Assembly (NCBI GenBank): GCA_017411235.1
Contig: JAFPMR010000020.1
Span: forward strand, 1 to 5,207
Reading direction: 5' to 3'
DNA length: 5,207 nucleotides
DNA from: Bacilli bacterium
GTDB taxonomy: Bacteria; Bacillota_I; Bacilli_A; RF39; UBA660
Positions 1 to 5,207 of the stretch are shown one piece after another (position 1 is the first letter of the stretch; each line of letters begins with the position of its first letter). The notes beneath the pieces are model-generated. The model did not search any database. It was not told the DNA's origin and worked only from the letters and a program-made list of their open reading frames with translations. Made by a program: the position numbers and the translations under genes.

Positions 1-150
1 ACTACCACCACCACCTTCACCATCAGGTATTTTCAGATGTTCCATAATAGTAAAATACATCTGTTTTAGGTCTTCATAGTGCTCTACTGCAAATGCAATC
101 CTATCATAGTCAACAGGAGGTAATTTGTTATGAATAATATTTGGTATCAT
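1..150 (-). CDS. N-terminus of a probable virion/fibre protein, 3' end outside window
   Basis: An open frame starts with ATG at 150 and runs in frame to base 1, giving 50 residues that begin MIPNIIHNKLPPVDYDRIAF and end in a glycine-rich GEGGGGS stretch. AAGGAG stands eight bases before the ATG and overlaps the previous gene's stop, the same arrangement as at two other junctions here, so this is very likely a real gene start. Residues 15-35 are helical and match residues 18-38 of the 348-residue fibre without gaps (seven identities, including YD, A, E, L, Y and I). A helix followed by a Gly-rich linker at the start of a fibre-cassette gene suggests another appendage or fibre component, but the informative part lies outside the window. 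No function can be assigned more firmly. Confidence 0.7.
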   Translation of the reverse strand, partial: MIPNIIHNKLPPVDYDRIAFAVEHYEDLKQMYFTIMEHLKIPDGEGGGGS

Positions 151-158
151 TAAATATA

Positions 159-164
159 CTCCTT
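159..164 (-). promoter_or_regulatory. Ribosome binding site AAGGAG for the left-edge gene
   Basis: AAGGAG stands eight bases before the ATG at 150. Together with the preceding T it forms TAAGGAG, overlapping the TAA stop of the 441-residue fibre (163-165). It is the main evidence that 150 is a true start. Confidence 0.8.
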
Positions 165-1488
165 ATAATATCCAACCAATAATTGTTATATCAGGGAATA
201 CACCTGTACTTGGGGAAGTATCTTCATTAGGGTCTGTATTTTCATTGGTATTTTCGTTTTCATTAGTATTAGTATTTTCATTTGAATTTGGATCTGTATC
301 TTCATTTGTATTTGGATCTGTGTTTGTAGAATTATCTTCATTAGAATTTTCATTAGAGTTTTCATTTGTATCTGTGTTTGTATCTGTGTTTGTATCTGTG
401 TTTGTATTAGGATCTGTATTTGTATCTTCATTTGAAGGATTATCTTCATTTGTATCTGAAGAATTTTCTTCATTTGGATTTGAGGAACTATTTGCACTTG
501 TATAACTTACTTCTACTTTAGTTATATCTCCCCTATCTATTAAACGAATACTATAAGTTCCATTATCCTGATCTATTCCTGTAACACTATTTGAACCAAT
601 AAAAGAACCTACAGTGTGGGTAGATATTACTATTGCTTGCATAGTAAATGGTAATACTTTACTAACAGCTTCACCAGAATTAATACTATCACCTCCTGGT
701 ACAAAAACTGCAGCTAAATTACCATTACGCCATATCCTGTATCCTGCATACATACCACTTGTTTCTACAGAACCAGATCTATTATTGTTATTTATACTAG
801 GAACTATTGAAGATAAATCTACAGTTTGAGCATTACCAGAATTAGGTGTTATTACTAAGTTATTGCCATTTAATGCAAAGGAATAAGTAGTATTAGCAAA
901 TGTAATACCGTCTATAGCAGTATTAACATTATGCATTAAAGTACTAATAATATTTTGACCGTAAGTATATATACCTTTAGATGTAACTAATGCATTAGAA
1001 TCACTTACAGGATACTCTAATGTATTAAATAATGTATTATTTAATGTATCTAATGTATTTTGTGATAAATTATCTAATCCATTTAAAGCTGATTGTAATG
1101 CATTACCCCAATCAGCTACATATTTCATAGTAGCTATTTGATTAGCAGGACCATCAGGATTAGGGTGATTAACATATGATGTAGAAATACCTTCATCAGA
1201 TACCCTAAAACCTAAATAATTATCATTAATTCTTAGCCTAATACCCTTACCTTCCATAGGTGTTCTATATGCTTCTAATGCAGCTATAAGAGCATCTCTA
1301 GAGTCTTTAAAATTAACAGAACCTAATACTCCTGTAGTATTAGGTGTTGGTACTGAATTAGTTGCTACATCAGAATTAACAATATTTACTTTCTTTTCTA
1401 TTTGTTGTTCTTTAATGAATTTATTTACTTCATCTTTCTTAGCACAACGTAATATTAATTTCTCAATCCAAGATTTAAGTGGAATCAT
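163..1488 (-). CDS. Tail fibre protein with acidic Asn/Thr repeat C-terminal extension
   Basis: This 441-residue protein appears to be a second fibre. Residues 1-35 form a basic amphipathic helix that may dock to the virion. Residues 56-125 are mixed alpha/beta. Residues 126-195 are helical and Asn/Leu-rich and include SDSNALVTSKGIYTYG, a phrase of the 'AVTSKGVY' type common in phage fibres. Residues 200-227 are the TTYS...TVDLSS beta module shared with the 348-residue fibre. Residues 246-331 look like a fibre tip: GYRIWRNGNLAAV, then a hydrophobic 'LPFTMQAIVISTHTVGS' strand and a closing 'TKVEVSY' strand, reminiscent of gp53-like C-terminal tip domains. Unusually the protein continues with residues 332-427, almost wholly Asn, Thr, Asp, Glu, Ser and Pro, then a hydrophobic end (FPDITIIGWIL). 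It has a very strong SD (AAGGAGGT). No enzymatic motif is seen. Fibre role likely; the function of the extension is unknown. Confidence 0.75.
   Translation of the reverse strand: MIPLKSWIEKLILRCAKKDEVNKFIKEQQIEKKVNIVNSDVATNSVPTPNTTGVLGSVNFKDSRDALIAALEAYRTPMEGKGIRLRINDNYLGFRVSDEGISTSYVNHPNPDGPANQIATMKYVADWGNALQSALNGLDNLSQNTLDTLNNTLFNTLEYPVSDSNALVTSKGIYTYGQNIISTLMHNVNTAIDGITFANTTYSFALNGNNLVITPNSGNAQTVDLSSIVPSINNNNRSGSVETSGMYAGYRIWRNGNLAAVFVPGGDSINSGEAVSKVLPFTMQAIVISTHTVGSFIGSNSVTGIDQDNGTYSIRLIDRGDITKVEVSYTSANSSSNPNEENSSDTNEDNPSNEDTNTDPNTNTDTNTDTNTDTNENSNENSNEDNSTNTDPNTNEDTDPNSNENTNTNENENTNENTDPNEDTSPSTGVFPDITIIGWIL
208..495 (-). repeat. Low-complexity Asn/Thr/Asp/Glu coding repeat
   Basis: This stretch encodes residues 332-427 of the 441-residue fibre. 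The coding strand is made of near-repeats of AAT, ACA, GAT, GAA and CCT codons, giving NTDT, NENT, NTDPN and SNEN units. It contains no aromatic or cysteine residue and no Lys or Arg, so the encoded segment is strongly acidic and should be disordered. Because the DNA is repetitive, other frames are also open across it, which creates false ORFs on both strands. Confidence 0.9.
365..407 (-). repeat. Perfect 12-bp tandem repeat, three full copies plus 7 bases
   Basis: On the + strand the unit TTTGTATCTGTG occurs at 365-376, 377-388 and 389-400, followed by TTTGTAT at 401-407. On the coding strand it encodes the tetrapeptide Asn-Thr-Asp-Thr repeatedly. The unit is a multiple of three, so copy-number change would keep the reading frame. 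Confidence 0.92.
808..891 (-). other. TTYS...TVDLSS beta module, copy in the 441-residue fibre
   Basis: Encodes residues 200-227. The pattern is TTYS, three residues later N-G, then LVI, N-x-G and QTVDLSS. It aligns without gaps to the copy at 2423-2506. Similar 'DTTY...L.G..L.l...dG...TV.L' phrases are widespread in phage fibres just before the tip domain, and here too a tip-like domain follows. Likely a short beta connector. Confidence 0.85.
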
Positions 1489-1491
1489 GTA

Positions 1492-1499
1492 ACCTCCTT
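1492..1499 (-). promoter_or_regulatory. Very strong ribosome binding site AAGGAGGT
   Basis: Minus-strand AAGGAGGT stands three bases before the ATG at 1488 (four from the end of GGAGG), a near-full match to the 16S 3' end. The preceding T makes TAA, the stop of the DUF4376-like gene. This is the strongest SD in the window and suggests high output of the 441-residue fibre. Confidence 0.85.
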
Positions 1500-2067
1500 A
1501 ATCAAAAGCCCATTTAATATTATCAATCTCTTCTATAGTATTACATTGAGCAACTTGGTCTTTTAATGTATTTGCATATAGAACAACTGATTGTACTTTC
1601 AAACGCATATTTCTTGCGAGATCAACAAGTTCAGAATAAGTTAAGTCGTGTACTTCATTAGTTTGTGAAACCCATTTTTGAATAATATCAGATTCATTTA
1701 AACCATTATCTATTTGGTCTTTCCAATCTTGAATAGTACTAGAAATTCTCAATAAAGATGTATCGTCAATACTAAAAGTATCATTCTTAAAGGAAATAGA
1801 ACCTTTTGATAAAATCTTTGTTTTTTCAGATTTTATCTCTGATAATTTAGAAAGTTTAACTTCGTCTAAAGTTCTTAAATCTTCAAATTCTTCAATTTCA
1901 AGGTCTTCTCTGATTTTCCAAATCTCATCACCTAAGAAAAACAGACTTTTCTCTTCACATCTTAATGAGATCCATGAATTGAAATTATCATAGTAAGCTT
2001 CACATAAAAACTGAGTATGATCTTTATTTGTCCATTTACAATTTCTAACTTTAAATTTTAAATCCAT
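1498..2067 (-). CDS. DUF4376-like tail-fibre accessory protein (probable fibre helper)
   Basis: This protein has 189 residues from the chosen start. Its C-terminal part (about residues 72-183) follows the DUF4376 pattern: a charged helix, a short 'G.I.F....FSIDDTSLLRISS' segment, a Trp (W132), a polar turn ending in HDLTYSELVDLA, and a long final helix ending in a 'TIEEIDNI' stretch. That domain is common in small proteins encoded beside tail fibres and often named fibre assembly proteins; direct biochemical proof is scarce. The N-terminal 70 residues are unrecognised. Starts at 2142 (214 residues) and 2118 (206 residues) are also open but overlap the end of the upstream fibre gene. I prefer 2067 because it has AGGA nine bases upstream and follows the fibre stop by 19 bases. 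The TAA stop is embedded in the next gene's SD. Its position between two fibre genes supports a fibre-related role, perhaps as chaperone. Confidence 0.72.
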   Translation of the reverse strand: MDLKFKVRNCKWTNKDHTQFLCEAYYDNFNSWISLRCEEKSLFFLGDEIWKIREDLEIEEFEDLRTLDEVKLSKLSEIKSEKTKILSKGSISFKNDTFSIDDTSLLRISSTIQDWKDQIDNGLNESDIIQKWVSQTNEVHDLTYSELVDLARNMRLKVQSVVLYANTLKDQVAQCNTIEEIDNIKWAFD

Positions 2068-2076
2068 TTTAAAATA

Positions 2077-2080
2077 TCCT
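2077..2080 (-). promoter_or_regulatory. Ribosome binding site AGGA favouring the start at 2067
   Basis: AGGA lies nine bases before the ATG at 2067, in the short gap after the upstream fibre's TAA (2087-2089). A rival site, GGAG at 2125-2128, stands six bases before an ATG at 2118 but is inside the fibre gene. The non-overlapping option fits the compact spacing of the other junctions. Confidence 0.55.
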
Positions 2081-2086
2081 AAGAAA

Positions 2087-3133
2087 TTATCTAACTTCAA
2101 CACACATGAATAAGCCATGAGTGTCTCCATAATCTCGACCATGACAAGGTGCTAAGGCTGTCCACGTTGTATTTGAAGGTAAAGTCCAACCATTTGAGAT
2201 TGCTTGCCTCAATGTACAAAATGACCTATGTTCACCAAAATATGAGCATAATGACCACTGTTTATCATCATCTTCAACCTGAAATTCATGATTTCCATAG
2301 ATTAACCAAGAACCATTAATTAAATCACCAGGTAAAATAGTTTCACCATATATGCAGAAACAGGATCTTATCATACCAACTCTAAAAGCGTGACCAACTT
2401 GTGTAGCTGCATTTCCAGAAAGACTTGATAAATCAACTGTTTGAGTAGTACCGTCATTAGCTCTAATAACTAAACGACCATTTTCTAAAGAAATTGAGTA
2501 TGTAGTATCTTTATCAGGAGGCCAATTATCTATTCTTGTTTCTACTTGAGAAACTCTACCTTCTACTTGAGTAGCTCTATCTTCTAAATTATCAATATCA
2601 TGTTCTGCAGTACTAACTCTATCTTCTAAAGAAGCTATTCTAGTTCTAATTATGTCAAGCTGTTCTTCGAGATAATCAACTCTTACTGATGATTCAGGTT
2701 CATCACCATCTGTAGGAGGAATAGTTAATAGTGGTTTACCATTACATACATCTAAGATTAATTTAACTTCTGATACATATTCTTCCTTTGTTTCATCATC
2801 AGTACGAGATACTTTAAATGAAATATATGGAGAACATGTAGTAAAGTTTAATTTAATATTACCTACTGTATCTTTAATATCAGCATTAACAGAACTAAAT
2901 AATTCCAGTTCTTCTAATCTTACTGGTTTAGTAAATGTTTTCTGACCATCAATTAATTCATCTCTATGCTTATGCATATACTCTTTTAATCGTTGGTGTA
3001 GATATTCTTTTATATCAAATATGAAATCATAGATAGCTTGTAAAGCTTCTATGTTATCACTTATTACAGCAAGTTTATCATAAGCATGATTAGCTTGTGC
3101 ATGAACTAAATCACTAGTACTAGGACATCTCAT
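2087..3133 (-). CDS. Tail fibre/appendage protein with coiled coil and Cys-rich tip
   Basis: This 348-residue protein has the modular build of a phage fibre. Residues 15-65 are helical and probably dock to the virion. Residues about 66-140 are mixed beta. Residues 151-203 form a heptad coiled coil with LEDRV, LEDRA and VEGRV-type repeats, as expected for a trimeric shaft. Residues 210-237 (TTYS to VDLSS) are a beta module also found in the 441-residue fibre of this window. Residues 245-348 form the presumed receptor-facing tip, rich in Trp and carrying six cysteines (258, 260, 296, 306, 330, 344). No lyase or depolymerase active site is recognisable, so binding rather than cleavage is the likelier job. 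AAGAGG lies nine bases before the ATG, inside the end of the adaptor gene. The last codons overlap alternative starts of the next gene. The fibre role is well supported by architecture; the receptor is unknown. Confidence 0.75.
   Translation of the reverse strand: MRCPSTSDLVHAQANHAYDKLAVISDNIEALQAIYDFIFDIKEYLHQRLKEYMHKHRDELIDGQKTFTKPVRLEELELFSSVNADIKDTVGNIKLNFTTCSPYISFKVSRTDDETKEEYVSEVKLILDVCNGKPLLTIPPTDGDEPESSVRVDYLEEQLDIIRTRIASLEDRVSTAEHDIDNLEDRATQVEGRVSQVETRIDNWPPDKDTTYSISLENGRLVIRANDGTTQTVDLSSLSGNAATQVGHAFRVGMIRSCFCIYGETILPGDLINGSWLIYGNHEFQVEDDDKQWSLCSYFGEHRSFCTLRQAISNGWTLPSNTTWTALAPCHGRDYGDTHGLFMCVEVR
2423..2506 (-). other. TTYS...TVDLSS beta module, copy in the 348-residue fibre
   Basis: Encodes residues 210-237. 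It lies between the coiled coil and the Cys-rich tip, and has the same length as the copy at 808-891, sharing TTYS, LVI, the N-x-G turn and QTVDLSS. The shared position just before the tip suggests a standard joint at which tips can be exchanged. Confidence 0.85.
2525..2683 (-). other. Coiled-coil shaft segment of the 348-residue fibre
   Basis: Encodes residues 151-203. Leu, Ile and Val recur at heptad a/d spacing (VDYLEEQLDIIRTRIASLED, then further LED/VEG/VET heptads), with charged residues between. It contains no Pro or Gly apart from one Gly in VEGRV. This is typical of a parallel trimeric fibre shaft; the oligomer state is inferred. Confidence 0.8.
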
Positions 3134-3813
3134 TATACATAACCTCTTATACCTGGTTTAATATTAGTAGGACTTACGTTATTTCCTAATACATTATCAG
3201 TAATAGCATTAGTACATAACTGATTGAATCTTTCATAGTATGCCTGACTTAATTGAATATTTTCAGCACCACCGATACTCTGTATAGCTTTAAAACCAAC
3301 AAATGAAGTAAGTGCTTCCAATAAACATTCAGGTAAATATACATTATCATCTAAACTAAAGTGTTCAGGATTAATATACTTTGGTTTAGCTCTATATGTA
3401 ATAAATGTTGTTTCATGCTCATTAGCATTAGGTATCTGTAAGGTATCAAAACCAACTAGATAATATGAATGTGAGTTATTCTCATCATTTAAAGGGATTG
3501 CAAATCCATGTTCATCAAATACACCTGTAATAAATAATACATCACCTGTAAATGGTTCTTCAGGTGTATCTAATATATATTTATGAATCTTATGACTTGC
3601 ATAGTTAAATCTAGCATATTCAGGTGTTAGTTTATATAAACTAATCTGAGGGTATTGCTGTATAGCTATTTGTTTCTCTAATACAGGAAACCTTTCATAT
3701 ATTGAAGTTAAACCAAGATTAATAAATGTAATTATTTGGTTCTGTTTTTCTTCAGTATATACATTAGCTAATTCCCCATATTTAAGAGTATCTAAAATTA
3801 ATTGTAATTTCAT
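3133..3813 (-). CDS. Head-tail adaptor/connector-like virion protein
   Basis: This 226-residue protein looks like the small adaptor that sits under the portal and joins head to tail in many podoviruses and siphoviruses (a family annotated as phage adaptor, DUF6682-like). What I see is an N-terminal helix pair (residues 1-42) containing INLGLTSIYERFPV, a beta-rich centre (about 45-145), then ITYRAKP at 138-144, DDNVYLPECLLEAL at 155-168 and a helical C-terminus to about 205. The sequence 'tyrA.P ... lP..l.eAL..y' after a helical start is the pattern I associate with this family. No membrane segment or catalytic motif is visible. It starts 8 bases after the terminase stop with TAGGAG five bases before ATG, and its TAA stop overlaps the next start by one base (TAATG). 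Its place directly after terL supports a structural role. The precise family is recalled from pattern, not searched. Confidence 0.72.
   Translation of the reverse strand: MKLQLILDTLKYGELANVYTEEKQNQIITFINLGLTSIYERFPVLEKQIAIQQYPQISLYKLTPEYARFNYASHKIHKYILDTPEEPFTGDVLFITGVFDEHGFAIPLNDENNSHSYYLVGFDTLQIPNANEHETTFITYRAKPKYINPEHFSLDDNVYLPECLLEALTSFVGFKAIQSIGGAENIQLSQAYYERFNQLCTNAITDNVLGNNVSPTNIKPGIRGYV
3143..3148 (-). promoter_or_regulatory. Ribosome binding site AAGAGG with TAATG stop-start overlap
   Basis: AAGAGG lies nine bases before the ATG at 3133, inside the last codons of the adaptor gene. The adaptor's TAA shares its final A with this ATG, a classical termination-reinitiation arrangement. 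Confidence 0.75.
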
Positions 3814-3818
3814 GTATG

Positions 3819-3824
3819 CTCCTA
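3819..3824 (-). promoter_or_regulatory. Ribosome binding site TAGGAG fused to terL stop
   Basis: On the minus strand TAGGAG ends five bases before the ATG at 3813. Its first three bases are the terminase TAG stop, so ribosomes finishing terL are placed on the next start. Confidence 0.8.
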
Positions 3825-5207
3825 AACTAAATATGAATCCATATTAGATTCACTAGTCTCATCTTCCATAAAGTATCTAAGCTTATAAACATTATTAGCT
3901 TCTACTTTAGGAGTAACCTGTGTATTAGGCTTCCAGAGACTCATCTTAGAGAGCATAGATACAGTATCTATACAGTCATCGTGTTTGCTCCTAAAACCTG
4001 AAGGTGAACTTAGTAATAATTCTTCCATAAATTCAAGTATTCTAGGGTCATCTTCTAACTCTTTAGGGAAATAAAATTTATGTAATTTAAACCAAGGTAA
4101 TACAGATTGAAATCTTACTAGTTTATTTGTATTTGGTTTAATACCAAATCTAGTAGCACCAGGTTCTTTAGCAAAGTTAATGTAATTATTTCTTCTCATA
4201 CATTCTCTTTGGATTATATCTATAAATCCACCTTGCTGACCTGTTACTTCAATACCTACCTGTACAGGTTTATATATGGTATTAAAATTAAATAAATCTT
4301 CTATGGATTTATCTATGGTTTGTCTTTTAACTGTACCATCAACCCAAAAGAAATCACCATTATTGTTATAAGCCCATACTGAAATAACTGAGAAGTCTGC
4401 TGATTGTTTATCTGATACTGCAAAGTCAGTAGTTATATAGAAATTAAATGAACTCATTCTTTCTAATAAATCCTGTCTTGAGTACCATTGAATCTCAGAT
4501 TTAGTTAATAATCTATCTTCATCACTCATAATACGTAACATCAACTCTTGGTTAAAAGCATTTACTGTACCTGTAGCTTTAGCTATTTCATACTGTTCTT
4601 TAACATACTCATAGCTAAATCTATCTTCCCATGAACCTCTAAATTCTTCTTTAGTACAAGGGAATTTCTCACATACAGGAAATACGTTTACATTCCATGC
4701 ACCTGATTCAACAGCTTTATATAAAGGATCCTTTTTATTAAATGGAGTACCACACCATATAATCTTTCTTCTCTTAGGGTGTAATGCATGGAATACTGCT
4801 TTATAGATAGTATTTTCTATATCTTGGATTACTGTAGGAGATGCTGCATCTTTATCAGATAGTAAGTCATCTAGTATAGCTATTTGAGGTCTAACACCTT
4901 TCTTTTTAGTACCACGAATACCTGTACCTGCACCATACCCATTTACAGCTAATACATGACCATTCTTATTAGTAAATTCCCAATAGGATTCTGTTATCTT
5001 ATAATTAGGTAAATATTCCTGTAGAAATGAGGAATTTTTAATTCTATTCTCTAGGTTATCTCTCATAGATTTAACACCATTTTCTATGGAGTCAGTAACA
5101 TAGAGCATATAAGTAACATCACCAAATCCAGGTAATTCACCATATACAGCCATATATAAAATACCATACTCACCTAATACAGTAGATTTACCTGAACCAC
5201 GATGGCA
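3822..5207 (-). CDS. terL: Phage terminase large subunit, 5' end cut by window edge
   Basis: This is the motor subunit that pumps phage DNA into the prohead using ATP and cuts the concatemer. The frame stays open to the last base of the window, giving 461 visible residues; the Met at 5153 is internal. In visible numbering, residues 2-9 read HRGSGKST (Walker A P-loop), 97-99 IRG lies in the usual basic loop, 109-114 IAILDD is Walker B, and 151-155 WCGTP fits the coupling motif. The RNase H-like nuclease follows, with candidate metal ligands Asp261 (TTDFAVSD), Glu320 (GIEVTGQQ) and Asp410/411/414 (HDDCID). Both ATPase and nuclease motifs look intact. Only a short N-terminal part should be missing. 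The gene ends in TAG, which also forms part of the next gene's ribosome binding site. The terminase identity is very secure; the subfamily (T4 gp17-like nuclease fold) is inferred from motif order. Confidence 0.95.
   Translation of the reverse strand, partial: CHRGSGKSTVLGEYGILYMAVYGELPGFGDVTYMLYVTDSIENGVKSMRDNLENRIKNSSFLQEYLPNYKITESYWEFTNKNGHVLAVNGYGAGTGIRGTKKKGVRPQIAILDDLLSDKDAASPTVIQDIENTIYKAVFHALHPKRRKIIWCGTPFNKKDPLYKAVESGAWNVNVFPVCEKFPCTKEEFRGSWEDRFSYEYVKEQYEIAKATGTVNAFNQELMLRIMSDEDRLLTKSEIQWYSRQDLLERMSSFNFYITTDFAVSDKQSADFSVISVWAYNNNGDFFWVDGTVKRQTIDKSIEDLFNFNTIYKPVQVGIEVTGQQGGFIDIIQRECMRRNNYINFAKEPGATRFGIKPNTNKLVRFQSVLPWFKLHKFYFPKELEDDPRILEFMEELLLSSPSGFRSKHDDCIDTVSMLSKMSLWKPNTQVTPKVEANNVYKLRYFMEDETSESNMDSYLV

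Noticed and set aside
151..162. Transcription terminator or promoter between genes
   Set aside because: The gaps between genes are at most about 19 bases and hold only ribosome binding sites; no GC-rich hairpin followed by a T-run was seen at any junction.
163..213. Sortase-like cell-wall anchor (PSTG followed by hydrophobic residues) at the end of the 441-residue fibre
   Set aside because: The leading Leu of LPxTG is absent (SPSTG), the hydrophobic stretch is short and interrupted, there is no basic tail after it, and the protein has no signal peptide.
365..407. CRISPR-like or iteron-like array
   Set aside because: Units are only 12 bases, have no unique spacers, and read as NTDT codons within a long gene.
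186..497. Open frame on the minus strand encoding a Gln/Ile/Met/Lys-rich protein
   Set aside because: It lies entirely within the repeat tail of the 441-residue fibre in another frame. It is open only because the repeat lacks stops in that frame, and it has no supported start.
245..505. Plus-strand open frame encoding Phe/Val/Ser-rich repeats
   Set aside because: It is the antisense reading of the same low-complexity repeat, and all real genes are on the minus strand. The apparent hydrophobic repeats reflect the reverse complement of Asn/Asp/Glu codons.
614..829. Plus-strand open frame of 71 codons
   Set aside because: It is antisense to the tip and beta module of the 441-residue fibre, has no convincing ribosome binding site or recognisable domain, and opposes the direction of the cassette.
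3814..3824. Reassigned TAG stop (as in some gut phages) at the end of terL
   Set aside because: Reading through adds only three codons (Glu, His, Thr) before TGA, the TAG coincides with the next gene's SD, and no other gene here needs an in-frame TAG to be read as sense.

Overview
The window is a piece of the late (virion-morphogenesis) region of a tailed double-stranded DNA bacteriophage. Every supported gene lies on the minus strand, so transcription runs from the right edge to the left edge. Base composition is AT-rich (about 30% GC from hand-counted stretches). Start codons are preceded by clear purine-rich Shine-Dalgarno sequences. This points to a low-GC host that uses SD-led initiation, but the host cannot be named from the sequence. 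Stop codons behave normally, with TAG and TAA both used, and there is no sign of a recoded genetic code.

Layout in transcription order: (1) 5207-3822, large terminase subunit (packaging motor ATPase/nuclease), cut by the right edge just upstream of its Walker A motif; (2) 3813-3133, a 226-residue head-tail adaptor/connector-like protein; (3) 3133-2087, a 348-residue fibre or appendage protein with an N-terminal helix, a coiled coil, a beta 'TTYS...TVDLSS' module and a cysteine-rich tip; (4) 2067-1498 (or from 2118/2142), a small protein ending in a DUF4376-like domain typical of tail-fibre accessory genes; (5) 1488-163, a 441-residue fibre protein with the same TTYS module, a tip-like domain, then an Asn/Thr/Asp/Glu repeat tail and a short hydrophobic end; (6) 150-1, the first 50 codons of another gene whose start resembles that of gene 3.

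The genes form one tight cassette. Junction gaps are 8, -1, about 19, 9 and 12 bases, and no intergenic stretch is long enough for a promoter or terminator. At three junctions the stop codon of one gene is part of the Shine-Dalgarno sequence of the next (TAAGGAG, TAAGGAGG, TAGGAG), and a fourth uses TAATG, so translational coupling is likely. Functionally the set covers genome packaging, the head-tail junction, and host-recognition fibres with a probable fibre helper protein. The order terminase, adaptor, appendage with no portal between recalls the late region of N4-like podoviruses, but that link is only a hypothesis.

I see no CRISPR array, RNA gene, insertion sequence, defence system or lysogeny gene. 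The most notable features are the repeat-bearing C-terminal extension of the 441-residue fibre, the module shared between two otherwise different fibre genes, and the GC-richer, Cys-rich tip of the 348-residue fibre.
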